A stretch of 47,488 nucleotides of DNA from Pedobacter ureilyticus (GTDB lineage: Bacteria > Bacteroidota > Bacteroidia > Sphingobacteriales > Sphingobacteriaceae), in contig NZ_SSHJ01000027.1 in NCBI RefSeq assembly GCF_005925345.1, positions 1 through 47,488 of the forward strand, written 5' to 3'. The translations under genes and the position numbers were made by a program. Under the pieces are notes generated by a model. The model was not told where the DNA came from. It made no database searches and saw only the letters and a list, made by a program, of their open reading frames with translations. This document shows positions 34,046 through 43,026 of the stretch, piece by piece (position 1 is the first letter of the stretch; the number at the start of each line of letters is the position of its first letter).

Positions 34046-34996
34046 ATGAACAACCCCATACTTCAAGATTTTATCACACTTACAAAAACTGGATTATATT
34101 GCTCTTACGGTAATTTCTATCTAGATCCACAGGAACCTGTACTAGAAGCAGTAATTTCTCACGCACACGGCGACCATGCGGTGAGTGGAAACGAGAATGT
34201 ATATTGTACTAAAGCTACGCAGCTTTTCATGCAGCATCGTTACAAGAAGTTTGCGGCAGCAAATTTCGAAATCAAAACGTATCATGAGCAATTTGAGATT
34301 AATGGCGTAAAAATTAGCTTCTATCCTACGGGCCATATTTTAGGCTCGGCAATGGTACTAATGGAATACCAAAATGTACGCTATTTATACACTGGAGATT
34401 ATAAAATTGAACCCGACGTTACTTGCGAACCCATTGAATTTGTACAAGCGGATGTGCTGATTACCGAAACTACTTTTGCAGACCCAGAAGTAACACACCC
34501 CAATGCCGAAGAAGAAATCAAAAAACTAAACACCGTAACCACTAATATCATGCTGGGCGCTTATGCTTTAGGTAAAAGCCAAAGGCTAATTTCGTTGATT
34601 AACAAGCATTGCCCAGATAAAAAGATTTTGGTACATCATAATATCATGCCTTTTGTAAATATTTACGAGCAGCAAGGTATAGCAATGGGAAATTACCAAG
34701 TTTACGACAGAAAAATAATGAAACAACAACTAGAAGGCAATATTTACTTAGTGCCGCCAATGGTTTTTAACAGTTACATTAGAGCAATTAACGTTGTACG
34801 CGTGTTTGCCACTGGCTGGAAATACCTGCAGCAAGGCAACGGCCTTCATCTTTATATTTCCGACCATGTAGACTGGCAAGGGATTATCCAAACTATAACC
34901 GAGGTAAAACCTAAAGAAGTTTGGACTTTACATGGAGATGGCAAACAGCTAAAAGCACATTTCAAAGACCAACTGATCGTTAAAATATTAAACTGA
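34046..34996 (+). CDS. MBL-fold exonuclease-like protein
   Basis: 316 residues. The metal site SHAHGDH (His39, His41, Asp43, His44), GHILGSA and YTGDYK place it in the metallo-beta-lactamase nuclease group (beta-CASP or SNM1-like). The overall sequence fits the 'DNA ligase-associated exonuclease' type, with ITETTFADPEVTHP and a C-terminal segment HVDWQGIIQTI..EVWTLHGDG. In other genomes that protein neighbours an ATP-dependent DNA ligase and Lhr-like helicase; neither is here. DNA or RNA end processing is likely; the exact substrate is open. Confidence 0.78.
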   Translation: MNNPILQDFITLTKTGLYCSYGNFYLDPQEPVLEAVISHAHGDHAVSGNENVYCTKATQLFMQHRYKKFAAANFEIKTYHEQFEINGVKISFYPTGHILGSAMVLMEYQNVRYLYTGDYKIEPDVTCEPIEFVQADVLITETTFADPEVTHPNAEEEIKKLNTVTTNIMLGAYALGKSQRLISLINKHCPDKKILVHHNIMPFVNIYEQQGIAMGNYQVYDRKIMKQQLEGNIYLVPPMVFNSYIRAINVVRVFATGWKYLQQGNGLHLYISDHVDWQGIIQTITEVKPKEVWTLHGDGKQLKAHFKDQLIVKILN

Positions 34997-35057
34997 TATA
35001 CTTAAGAATGCAAGCCATATTCAATCATTTCAATTAACCAGTCATTTAACATTTAGT

Positions 35058-35207
35058 ATGAAAGAAGGCGAAGATTTTTATTTTAATGAGGATGGTTTAA
35101 TGGTATTTACCAAAGCTTATCACTTAAAACGTGGTTATTGCTGTAAAAATAAATGCAAGCACTGCCCATGGAATTTTGGAAAGCAGAAAGAGAAAAAAGA
35201 ACAATAA
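35058..35207 (+). CDS. DUF5522-like 49-residue Cys-rich protein
   Basis: ATG at 35058, TAA at 35205-35207; 49 residues. An acidic first half (KEGEDFYFNEDGLMVFT) is followed by LKRGYCCKNKCKHCPW with Cys28, Cys29, Cys33 and Cys36, a compact metal-binding arrangement, then a Lys/Glu tail. This agrees with DUF5522, a small family of Bacteroidota and other bacteria whose function is unknown. The codon use is like the neighbours and there are no internal stops, supporting a real gene despite the size. Confidence 0.72.
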   Translation: MKEGEDFYFNEDGLMVFTKAYHLKRGYCCKNKCKHCPWNFGKQKEKKEQ

Positions 35208-35276
35208 CTACAGTAATTTTACTTTGCAAATAAACACTTTAATCAAATTCTTGTTTATTAAAGATAATCATCAGTC

Positions 35277-35765
35277 ATGACAACCAAAAGCCCCGTTTCT
35301 AATACAGTAGCTTTCCTAATTTGCGTCGCCATTCCCTTAGCTATCGGTTTTTTAGGTAGCATGTTTACTATGGAGTCGGTAAAAACATGGTACATTACCA
35401 TCAACAAACCTTCTTTTAATCCACCTAACTGGATATTTGCTCCCGTTTGGACAACGCTCTACTTATTGATGGGTATCGCCTCTTTTAGGGTATGGAGAAA
35501 GCGAAAAACGTTGGAATGGTTTCATTGGGCAGTTGTCATCTATATCATACAATTGGTATTCAACTTAATGTGGTCGTACATTTTTTTCGGTTTACATCAA
35601 ATTGGTTTTGCACTGATAGAAATTGTGCTGCTACTCCTACTGATCATCATCAATGCTTTTATTTTTTATCGTTTTGATAAGTTGGCTGGTTGGTTGTTTT
35701 TACCTTATTTCCTTTGGGTAAGCTTCGCCACTTACCTTACTTATTCCATATTTGTGCTTAATTAA
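35277..35765 (+). CDS. tspO: TspO/MBR family membrane protein
   Basis: 162 residues with five hydrophobic helices. The conserved family sequence NKPSFNPPNWIFAPVWTTLYLLMGIA is present (residues about 42-67), with later Trp-rich helices (FNLMWSYIFF, FYRFDKLAGWLFLPYFLWVSFATYL). TspO proteins bind porphyrins and cholesterol-like molecules and are involved in tetrapyrrole or stress-related transport. Their exact role in this phylum is not known. The gene appears alone, followed at 50 bases by the patatin gene. Confidence 0.93.
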   Translation: MTTKSPVSNTVAFLICVAIPLAIGFLGSMFTMESVKTWYITINKPSFNPPNWIFAPVWTTLYLLMGIASFRVWRKRKTLEWFHWAVVIYIIQLVFNLMWSYIFFGLHQIGFALIEIVLLLLLIIINAFIFYRFDKLAGWLFLPYFLWVSFATYLTYSIFVLN

Positions 35766-35815
35766 GCCCATAATTAGCTATTAAAAATAGAAGAAAATAG
35801 GTACTTTTATAGGAT

Positions 35816-38131
35816 ATGCTCCTTAAAAGTCTATTTATCATACCGTTACTACTATTTACAATGCAACTTAATGCGCAAAAAGTTGGGTTAGTTTTTAGTG
35901 GAGGTGGGGCAAAAGGCTTGGCGCATATTGGTACATTAAAAGCGCTTGAAGAAAATCATATCCCTATAGACTACATCACTGGCACCTCAATGGGCGCTAT
36001 TGTTGGCGCTATGTATGCTGCTGGTTATACACCCTTACAAATCGAAAAGATTGCCCTAAGTAGCGATTTTCAAAATTGGGTAAGTGGCCGCTACCAAAGT
36101 GACTACAGCTTTTATTTCCAAAAATCGGCGCCAAATCCCTCTATTGTAACCGCTAAAATGGCTATAGATACGAGTTTAAGACTTAGTTTTCGACCAAACT
36201 TGGTTAACGATATTCCCTTAAACTTTGCCCTACTAGAACTCTTCTCCCAGGCATCGGCTGCCGCCAAAGACAACTTTGATAATCTCTTAGTTCCTTTTCG
36301 TTGTATGGCGTCAGATATTTTGTCGCAAAAAAGCATTATGGTAAGCAAAGGGAGCTTAACTGAGGCTGTAAGAGCCAGTATGACCGTGCCACTTATTTAC
36401 AGACCTATAAAACTAGATGACAAGTTTGTTTTTGACGGAGGAATTTACAACAACTTCCCGGCCGATGTGATGCAAAAAGAATTTAAACCAGATCTCATTA
36501 TTGGCGCCAATGTTTCTTCTAAAACATTTAACGAGTACCCTAAGAATGATGACAGATTATTAAATAGATTTTTGGTTTACATGTTCCTATCCAAATCAGA
36601 CTCTACTTTAGTGGGCGAAAACGGAATTTACATAGAACCCAATTTAGCTGATTTCAGCTCCACTAATTTTTTACCTGTAGCAGAACTTATTAAACAGGGT
36701 TATGATGCTACCTTAGCTGAGATTGATAAAATTAAAGCCAGAATAAGCCGAAGGATTGCTGCAGATGAATTGGCAAGGAAAAGAAATGACTTTAACAGTA
36801 AGAAGGCAGAGCTAATTTTTAATAACATTTACGTAACAGGCGTTAACTCGCAGCAAAGGAAATATATAGAACGTTTGTTCAAAAGCGATAATGAAACTTT
36901 CGATTTAAGCGATATTAAAAGGGGATATTACAAGTTGGTAGCTGATGAAGTTTTTGAAGCGATTTATCCGAAGATTTCTTATGATGTAGCCACTGATAGT
37001 TACAATTTCCAAATTGTTGCACAGCCTAAAAAAGCTTTAAAAATAGATTTTGGCGGAAACATCTCTACTCGTCCTATCAGTAATGTCTTTTTAGGGATAC
37101 AGTACAATTACCTTAACCGCAGAGCATATACTTTTGCCACTAACTTTTATTCTGGCCGGTTTTACGAATCGTTGCAGTTAGGCGGAAGAATTGATTTTCC
37201 CAGTAAGATACCTTTGTTTTTAGGTACAGAGCTCACTTACAACCATTGGAACTACTATAATACCAGTAAAATTTTTGTAGAAAATCCTTCGCCCACTTAT
37301 ATTGATCAGGCAGACCGAAAGATAGATGTTAAATTTGGAATGCCACTTAACCGAAATGCCAGAGTTATACTCAGTTCTTCATTTATCAACAATAGTGATA
37401 ACTACAGCCCTACCCGCACTTTTGTAGTTGGCGATTTATTAGACCGCACTGTGTTTAATGGCTTTAGGGTAAATTTAAGCTTCGAGAAAAACTCGCTTAA
37501 CCGAAAGCAATATGCTACTGCGGGGCAAAATATTTTGTTAAGTATAAACTACACCACAGGCAAAGAGAACTACACGCCCGGCAACATACAGACTAACAAT
37601 TTAGGGAGCCAAATGGCACCAGCACCTACTAGCGCAATTAGGCAGTGGATACAAGCCAAATTTAGTTACGAAAACTATATCTTAAAAACTAAAAATTACA
37701 CCTTGGGTTATTTAGTAGAAGCGGTAGCCTCTAACCAACCCTTATACAGTAATTATTATGCAACTTTAATTGCTTCTCCCGCATTCTATCCACTCCAAGA
37801 TAGTCGCTCTAATTTTTTAGAAAATTTCAGGGCATTTAATTATGCCGGTGGCGGAGTAAAAAATATTTTTAATATTCAAAGAAAACTTGATTTTCGTGTA
37901 GAAGGTTATGTATTTTTACCTTATCAAGAATTTAAAAAAATTGGGCTACAGGGTGTAGACTTTGAAAAAACTTTAAGCACTTGGCATTACGCAGGTACAG
38001 CTGGCTTGGTTTATCAATCACCTTTGGGGCCAATTAGTTTAAGTTACAATTTATACGATGAGGCAAGGAAAAAGCATGGTGTACTTTTGCACATTGGCTA
38101 TTTAATTTACAATAAGAGATCTTTAGAATAA
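35816..38131 (+). CDS. Patatin-like phospholipase with outer-membrane barrel
   Basis: 771 residues with a signal peptide cleaved after Ala20 (QLNA-Q). Patatin domain: GGGAKG oxyanion loop (29-34), nucleophile Ser58 in GTSMG, Asp207 in DGGIYNN. A single POTRA-like linker follows (LIFNNIYVTGVNSQQRKYIERLF, ~345-395), then from about 410 a beta-barrel of the Omp85/TpsB type with alternating aromatic strands, ending LLHIGYLIYN. The layout matches type Vd PlpD-like autotransporters, in which the barrel exports or anchors the lipase. The downstream gene starts three bases after the stop. Confidence 0.9.
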   Translation: MLLKSLFIIPLLLFTMQLNAQKVGLVFSGGGAKGLAHIGTLKALEENHIPIDYITGTSMGAIVGAMYAAGYTPLQIEKIALSSDFQNWVSGRYQSDYSFYFQKSAPNPSIVTAKMAIDTSLRLSFRPNLVNDIPLNFALLELFSQASAAAKDNFDNLLVPFRCMASDILSQKSIMVSKGSLTEAVRASMTVPLIYRPIKLDDKFVFDGGIYNNFPADVMQKEFKPDLIIGANVSSKTFNEYPKNDDRLLNRFLVYMFLSKSDSTLVGENGIYIEPNLADFSSTNFLPVAELIKQGYDATLAEIDKIKARISRRIAADELARKRNDFNSKKAELIFNNIYVTGVNSQQRKYIERLFKSDNETFDLSDIKRGYYKLVADEVFEAIYPKISYDVATDSYNFQIVAQPKKALKIDFGGNISTRPISNVFLGIQYNYLNRRAYTFATNFYSGRFYESLQLGGRIDFPSKIPLFLGTELTYNHWNYYNTSKIFVENPSPTYIDQADRKIDVKFGMPLNRNARVILSSSFINNSDNYSPTRTFVVGDLLDRTVFNGFRVNLSFEKNSLNRKQYATAGQNILLSINYTTGKENYTPGNIQTNNLGSQMAPAPTSAIRQWIQAKFSYENYILKTKNYTLGYLVEAVASNQPLYSNYYATLIASPAFYPLQDSRSNFLENFRAFNYAGGGVKNIFNIQRKLDFRVEGYVFLPYQEFKKIGLQGVDFEKTLSTWHYAGTAGLVYQSPLGPISLSYNLYDEARKKHGVLLHIGYLIYNKRSLE

Positions 38132-38134
38132 GAT

Positions 38135-38662
38135 ATGAGGTTATTCGTTTTCATTTGCGCACTGTTTTTATCAAGTGCTACTTTTGCTCAAACCACTGGT
38201 ATCAATAACTTTATAGTAAAGGAAAGTTTGTTAAAAAACAGTAAAATAGCCATTATTGCGGCCGATAGCCTAGAAAGCCCAATAGAAGCCATTAACGGCA
38301 CTTATACCTTTAGCGTGAGTGGTTTTACCCAGCAACTTGTTTTTAACAACGGCGTGGCTATTTTACCGCTACCAATTGATAAATCTACCTTCGTTTATGT
38401 AAAGCATACCAATGATAACGGCACGCACAGTAAATTGCTTTATGTTTACAAGAAAGATGGAGATTTAAACCCGATAACCATTAGCAGGATTTTTTTCATC
38501 ATCATTCCTTTGGTAATTATACTTTTGGCCTTTGCTTTTAAGAAATTCATTTACTTGGCCCTAATTATCTTCTTAATCTTCTTCTTTTTTAGCTACAGCA
38601 ATGGCTTAAATATTTCTACCTATTTTGAAACGATATTTGATTATTTGAAGAACTTGATTTGA
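38135..38662 (+). CDS. Secreted or membrane protein following the patatin gene
   Basis: 175 residues. A signal peptide (cleavage after TFAQ, about residue 19) is followed by an exported domain of about 95 residues rich in beta strands, then two hydrophobic helices (about 118-137 and 138-156) and a short tail. No motif is recognised. Because it starts three bases after the patatin gene it is probably translated from the same message and may assist that protein at the inner membrane, by inference. Confidence 0.7.
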   Translation: MRLFVFICALFLSSATFAQTTGINNFIVKESLLKNSKIAIIAADSLESPIEAINGTYTFSVSGFTQQLVFNNGVAILPLPIDKSTFVYVKHTNDNGTHSKLLYVYKKDGDLNPITISRIFFIIIPLVIILLAFAFKKFIYLALIIFLIFFFFSYSNGLNISTYFETIFDYLKNLI

Positions 38663-38664
38663 AC

Positions 38665-38787
38665 TTGTTTCCTTAGCTCGTTGGTTAATTCGGAGATTTG
38701 GTTATTCGTTTATTCGGGAATTTGGTTAACTGCGAATTGAAAACTGAAAACTAATCCCTAGCACCTGATACCTGAACCCTGACCCCT
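38665..38787. repeat. Degenerate intergenic repeat block B
   Basis: Words such as GGTTAATTCGGAGATTTGG and GAATTTGGTTAACTG recur. Ends with GAATTGAAAACTGAAAACT (38734-38752), AATCCCTA and ACCTGATACCTGA, like block A. It lies between convergent genes. Confidence 0.7.
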
Positions 38788-41181
38788 TTAAAAAGGCATT
38801 CCTATGCCGAAATTATATTGTACAAAACGGTACCTATCTGGGCTGTGTGTGGTGTAGTAATTGGCTTTAAAAGCTTTACCCCCGTTAATAAACTTACCGA
38901 TAACCCACTGTTCATCGCCTTCAAACTGCGGATCTTTTAGCTTCAAGCCCACATCGAACCTAAATACAAAAAACTGTACATCGTACCTGAAACCTAAACC
39001 TGTACCTAAAGCAATTTGCTGTCCCAATCTATCTAGTTTAAAATGGGCTCCCTTTTGCGCTTCGTTTGGAGAAATATTCCAAATATTACCTGCATCTAAA
39101 AAAGTTGCTCCATTCAATTTCCCTCCAAAAAATTTCCTTGCCAACGAAAATCGATATTCTAAATTGGCCTCTATTTTCATTTGTCCCAATTGATCGATAC
39201 CAAAGGTTGCAGCCCTAGCTTCCGTTGTTGTAAAGGCTTCGGCCCTGTTATAATTTCCCGGCCCCAAGGTTCTAGCTTGCCAGGCTCTCACGCCGCTCGA
39301 ACCTCCAGCAAAAAACAGCTTCTCGAACGGTATATCGGTAGAGTTACCGTAAGCGTAGCCAATACCAGCATTTAATCTAGTTACCAATTGCGATTCTTCC
39401 CCTAAACTTTTATACCATCTTACATCTATTTCCGGACGTACGTATTGGTTGTAGGGCAGCCCCAACACCTTGCCAAATTCGTCATTTTCTGGGTTATTCT
39501 TGTTCCCCAATAACGTGGATACCCCTTGCAGTAAGTTACCGGCAATATCAATATTCCCCCTAAAGTAAATGAAACTTTTATTTTGCAACAACTTGTCTGC
39601 ATTTAGGGAATAAGCATACTTCATTCCCAAAGTAACATCCTTACGCCCCAACAACAAAATACTATAAAGGTTATTTATGACATCTTGATTATCAAGATCA
39701 AGAAGCACACTACCAAAACGGTATTCGAAATTTAAAGGAGTAAAGGAGTGTAATTTAGACCTGGTTTCTACCCAATCATAGCTTATCGAATTGATAAACA
39801 CCCTTCTGATCGTGATATCTTTTTGTAAAGCATAGAGGTAACTGGTAGAGAATGTGGTGTAAGGTATACCATTTTTGCCCATAACAGGAATGTTGATAAA
39901 TGGAACCATTAGCCTCGGTACGGTTAAACTTGCACCTACCGAAAAATCTCTTTGATAAATATCCGAAAAAATAGATTTCCCATCTATAAACCTTGATTGC
40001 AAACCGCCTTTAACTTGAAACTGAAATTTTTCTCCTCCTTTTAAAAAGTTGTTATTGGTATAGGTATTACTCAACGAAAAGCCTACTGTAGCATTGTTAA
40101 AAGGAATTTCGCCTTCAATCCTGTTGCTCATTCGTTTTTGAGGCGTAAGCAAAATCACAGGATCGATCACACTGGCTGTATCTTTGTTTTTCAAGTAGTC
40201 GATTTTTACGTTCTTGAAAATATTTAACTCGTAAAGCCTATCGTAAGTAAGTTGCTCGTTATCTATATTATACTTCTCTCCTGGTCTAATAAAATCATAG
40301 CGAGTAATCGGATTTCGCCTAAACTTCCCTGACAAATCTGTAAACCGTATACGATTAAAAATCCGTTTGTTTAAAGTGATCGAATCTGTAAAACCCTCGG
40401 TACTTGGAGCCACAATGATATTCGTTTCGCCTATGGTGTATACCTTATGTTTATCGGCGGCGCTATCAATCGGATTATCGATAATCAGTTTTACTTTTAC
40501 CTTGTTATTGTTTTGGTTAGAATCTGGGCTAAACTTCACATACGGCCTAACAAAATCATAATATCCATTTTGGCGCAACAGCTTGTAAATTTCTTCCCTT
40601 TCGTAAGACAAGGAGTCTTCGTCATACTGCATACCAGCGTGCAAACGAGTAAATTTATTCTTAGCGCCCAAGTATAAAGCTTTAACGTTTTCGTCGGCAA
40701 TGTCATGTGTAAGTTCATTGACCATGAAAGGCTCGCCTGTTTTTGCCGTAAAAGTAAGCTTGGCCTTTTTTTTCCTCACTTCAATATTGGACGTTACTTC
40801 TGCGTTAAAAAAACCCTTGCTTTTAAGGAATTTCTCGATTTGACTACGGGAAATCTCGACCAAAGTACTATCCAATATGGGGGGTGGACTGCCCAAAGGC
40901 TTAATGTTTGTTTTGCGATACTTACCATCTTTGGTATTGAATATGTTATAGATACCAACATTGATTCCCAAACCTTCGATGGGTTTAATATCTTTTTGCA
41001 CGTAAGTATAGGCAGCCTCCTCGTATTCTTTTCGGATGCTATCGATCTTTACTTTTTTCACAATGGCTTGGTAATCTTCAATATATTTTGTTGAAGCACA
41101 TCCTGCTATAAAAACAAGAATAAATAGTAATATTGCAAGAAGTTGAATGTCTTGTTTATTGTAGTTTTTATATGCTTTCAA
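38788..41181 (-). CDS. BamA/TamA family outer-membrane lipoprotein (TamL-like)
   Basis: 797 residues from a TTG start at 41181; no ATG precedes the hydrophobic signal. The signal ends in the lipobox FIAGC (Cys28), so this Omp85 protein is lipidated. POTRA-like repeats occupy about 90-420 (for example YLGAKNKFTRLHAGMQYDEDSLSYEREEIYKLLRQNGYYDF). The 16-stranded barrel follows to the C-terminus, with the conserved FFAGGSSGVRAWQARTLGPG element. TamL is the Bacteroidota counterpart of TamA, working with TamB to move lipids or barrel proteins; tamB is not adjacent here. The 5' end overlaps the divergent trmH gene by ten bases. Confidence 0.87.
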   Translation of the reverse strand: MKAYKNYNKQDIQLLAILLFILVFIAGCASTKYIEDYQAIVKKVKIDSIRKEYEEAAYTYVQKDIKPIEGLGINVGIYNIFNTKDGKYRKTNIKPLGSPPPILDSTLVEISRSQIEKFLKSKGFFNAEVTSNIEVRKKKAKLTFTAKTGEPFMVNELTHDIADENVKALYLGAKNKFTRLHAGMQYDEDSLSYEREEIYKLLRQNGYYDFVRPYVKFSPDSNQNNNKVKVKLIIDNPIDSAADKHKVYTIGETNIIVAPSTEGFTDSITLNKRIFNRIRFTDLSGKFRRNPITRYDFIRPGEKYNIDNEQLTYDRLYELNIFKNVKIDYLKNKDTASVIDPVILLTPQKRMSNRIEGEIPFNNATVGFSLSNTYTNNNFLKGGEKFQFQVKGGLQSRFIDGKSIFSDIYQRDFSVGASLTVPRLMVPFINIPVMGKNGIPYTTFSTSYLYALQKDITIRRVFINSISYDWVETRSKLHSFTPLNFEYRFGSVLLDLDNQDVINNLYSILLLGRKDVTLGMKYAYSLNADKLLQNKSFIYFRGNIDIAGNLLQGVSTLLGNKNNPENDEFGKVLGLPYNQYVRPEIDVRWYKSLGEESQLVTRLNAGIGYAYGNSTDIPFEKLFFAGGSSGVRAWQARTLGPGNYNRAEAFTTTEARAATFGIDQLGQMKIEANLEYRFSLARKFFGGKLNGATFLDAGNIWNISPNEAQKGAHFKLDRLGQQIALGTGLGFRYDVQFFVFRFDVGLKLKDPQFEGDEQWVIGKFINGGKAFKANYYTTHSPDRYRFVQYNFGIGMPF

Positions 41182-41912
41182 AATCTCAGATCAGTTTTAT
41201 TAAATCGCTTCATCAAAAAAAGTACCGTAAAGAAAACGGAATTTTCATAATTGAAGGTATAAAATCTATTGTAGAATTTTTAAAATCTGATTATCAACTA
41301 CATAGCATTTACTACACCCCAAAAATATCGGCCACTTTACCCAAAGTTAGTACAAATATAAACTTATTTGAAGTAACAGAAACGGAGTTACAAAAGATTA
41401 GTACACTACAAATGCCGCAAGGTATCCTTGCCTTAGTACACATTCCAAGTAAAAAAGATATTAATATTAACTTATTAAAGAACCAATTTTCGTTGGTGCT
41501 TGATGATGTGCAAGACCCAGGTAATTTGGGTACGATTATTAGAACTGCGGATTGGTTTGGTATAAAAAACGTCATCTGCTCAGAAAATACAGTAGAAGCC
41601 TACAACCCTAAAACGGTACAATCTACCATGGGTTCGTTGTGCAGGGTAAACGTTCAATACACTTCTTTAAATAGTTTTTTAGCGCAAGCAAAACTTCCTA
41701 TTTATGGCGCATTGCTAAACGGAGCTAACATTTACCAAACCCAATGGGAAAAAGAGGGCTTAATTTTACTAGGTAACGAAGGCCATGGCATTGGCACAGC
41801 GCTAATAGAGAAAATCAATTTTCCGGTTACCATACCTCGCTTTGGCGATGCAGAGTCATTAAATGTAGCCGTATCTGCAGCTATTTTCTGTAGTGAAGTT
41901 TGTAGGAGTTAG
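41172..41912 (+). CDS. TrmH/SpoU family RNA 2'-O-methyltransferase
   Basis: 246 residues from the ATG at 41172 (LSKSQISFIKSLHQKKYRKENG). The N-terminal substrate-binding domain (GIFIIEGIKSIVEFL) is followed by the knotted SPOUT domain with motif 1 LDDVQDPGNLGTIIRTADWFGI, motif 2 LLGNEGHGIG and motif 3 IPRFGDAESLNVAVSAAIFCSE. It methylates a ribose 2'-hydroxyl of tRNA or rRNA with SAM; the site is not predictable. The start is divergent from, and overlaps by ten bases, the TamL-like gene. TAGTTTTT (41162-41169) resembles TAnnTTTG and is only two bases before the ATG. Confidence 0.9.
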   Translation: MLSKSQISFIKSLHQKKYRKENGIFIIEGIKSIVEFLKSDYQLHSIYYTPKISATLPKVSTNINLFEVTETELQKISTLQMPQGILALVHIPSKKDININLLKNQFSLVLDDVQDPGNLGTIIRTADWFGIKNVICSENTVEAYNPKTVQSTMGSLCRVNVQYTSLNSFLAQAKLPIYGALLNGANIYQTQWEKEGLILLGNEGHGIGTALIEKINFPVTIPRFGDAESLNVAVSAAIFCSEVCRS

Positions 41913-42110
41913 GGGTCAGGGATAAGTTTACAGTTAACCAAATCAACGAATAGCCAAATCTACAAATCCCCGAATTAACCAAATTACCAGTTCAAAGTTT
42001 ACAGTTTACAGTTAACCAAATCATCAATTTAAACAATTAACCCAATCAACAAATAACCAAATCCCCGAATGAACCATTGAACCATTGAACTAATTAACCA
42101 ACTGAAAATA
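41913..42110. repeat. Degenerate intergenic repeat block C
   Basis: The same word family as blocks A and B, in opposite orientation: CAGTTAACCAAATC, CAAATCCCCGAATTAACC, GAACCATTGAACCATTGAAC. It fills the gap between trmH and the tRNA promoter. Confidence 0.7.
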
Positions 42111-42134
42111 AATTACACATTTTACACGATATAG

Positions 42135-42165
42135 TTTGCAAGCTTACTTTTAATTGTTATTTTTG
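42135..42165 (+). promoter_or_regulatory. Full-consensus promoter of the tRNA-Cys transcript
   Basis: TTTG (42135-42138), a spacer of 19 bases, then TATTTTTG (42158-42165). This matches the TTTG-N19-TAnnTTTG promoter exactly and is the best promoter in the window. The tRNA starts 17 bases further. Confidence 0.8.
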
Positions 42166-42182
42166 CAGCCTTGAAAAGAAAA

Positions 42183-42253
42183 GGTCGAGTGGCCGAGTGG
42201 CTAGGCAGAGGTCTGCAAAACCTTGTACAGCGGTTCGAATCCGCTCTCGACCT
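42183..42253 (+). tRNA. tRNA-Cys (anticodon GCA)
   Basis: 71 bases. The acceptor stem GGTCGAG (42183-42189) pairs with CTCGACC (42246-42252), and the discriminator is T, as in tRNA-Cys. The anticodon loop CTGCAAA carries GCA on the stem AGGT/ACCT. The T arm is GCGG-TTCGAAT-CCGC. CCA is not encoded. No terminator separates it from the small gene 38 bases downstream. Confidence 0.96.
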
Positions 42254-42291
42254 CAAGTAAAAATATTTAAAAAGAAAAAAAGCTTATTATC

Positions 42292-42462
42292 ATGGCAGTT
42301 ACCAGATTAAAAAGAAAAGACAGATACAATAAAACTGTTTCTCGTTTAGAAGTAAAAAATTTGAAATTGGCGACTAACTTAGAATTAGGTAGCCGTTCTC
42401 AGCAATCTACAAAAGATCAATTAGCAAAAAACAATGCTGTTTTAGCAGCTTTAGCTAAATAA
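42292..42462 (+). CDS. Basic 56-residue protein co-transcribed with tRNA-Cys
   Basis: ATG at 42292, TAA at 42460-42462. The sequence begins AVTRLKRKDRYNKTVSRLEV and continues with helical KNLKLATNLELG and a C-terminal KDQLAKNNAVLAALAK. It is strongly basic at the N-terminus, with no membrane segment. It sits in the tRNA-Cys transcript, just before a strong terminator. Size, charge and placement are like a small ribosomal protein. One idea to test is the Bacteroidota-specific bL38 described in the Flavobacterium johnsoniae ribosome, but I cannot confirm identity. Confidence 0.8.
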   Translation: MAVTRLKRKDRYNKTVSRLEVKNLKLATNLELGSRSQQSTKDQLAKNNAVLAALAK

Positions 42463-42482
42463 TCTTTAGTACAAAGAATAAA

Positions 42483-42513
42483 AAAGCTCCGATTTAACAA
42501 TCGGAGCTTTTTT
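42483..42513. terminator. Bidirectional Rho-independent terminator
   Basis: AAAGCTCCGAT (42483-42493) and ATCGGAGCTTT (42500-42510) form a perfect stem with loop TTAACA. A T run follows on + and an A run precedes it, so it can serve both the tRNA-Cys transcript and the convergent gene. Confidence 0.92.
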
Positions 42514-42538
42514 CGTTTACAACCAAATAAACGGAAAT

Positions 42539-42859
42539 TTAATTGTGCACTAGCTCATAAACTTTATGCATGTACATTGCCTCATCGATAGCGTGTACAA
42601 AATCATGCAGTTCTGCCCTTGTAAATTTCAAGCAAATATCCGGAAAAGGCGTAGATAAAATCACTACCCTGTTTCCATCCGGACTGTATTCAAAAAACTT
42701 GTTAAAATTAAGCTGCTTGGCCACTTTAGTAAATTCGTAAAACTGATCAAATGAAAAACTGAGCAATAAGCCGGGTTTCCATACATTAATCATTTTACAA
42801 TTGTTACATTGCGTAATCTGTATATCTCCGGAATTAGCAATCATCGTTTTTTTACACAT
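42539..42859 (-). CDS. Small Cys-containing protein (DUF6686-like)
   Basis: 106 residues starting MCKKTMIANSGDIQITQCNNCKMINVW. CNNC (about 18-21) suggests a metal-binding or treble-clef-like N-terminus. The remainder is alpha/beta, with FSFDQFYEFTKVAKQ and a helical C-terminus (RAELHDFVHAIDEAMYMHKVYELV). It resembles a small family seen in Bacteroidota (DUF6686 as I recall it), function unknown. It is convergent with the tRNA-Cys transcript and shares the terminator. Confidence 0.72.
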   Translation of the reverse strand: MCKKTMIANSGDIQITQCNNCKMINVWKPGLLLSFSFDQFYEFTKVAKQLNFNKFFEYSPDGNRVVILSTPFPDICLKFTRAELHDFVHAIDEAMYMHKVYELVHN

Positions 42860-43026
42860 ATCTCTTAGCTAGTTATGCAAATATCTAACTATTTAGAATA
42901 ATTCCAAATAATATTTCAAGTATTTACATAGCACAAGAAAATCAGACACTTACAAATAATACAATCAAAACAGAAGGATAATTGTTAGGTTATCAATTAA
43001 TAAAGTCGACACTAAATATATACGAA

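Noticed and set aside
34046..34996. Ligase-helicase-nuclease DNA repair cluster
   Set aside because: Only the MBL-fold nuclease is present; no ligase or Lhr-like helicase lies nearby.
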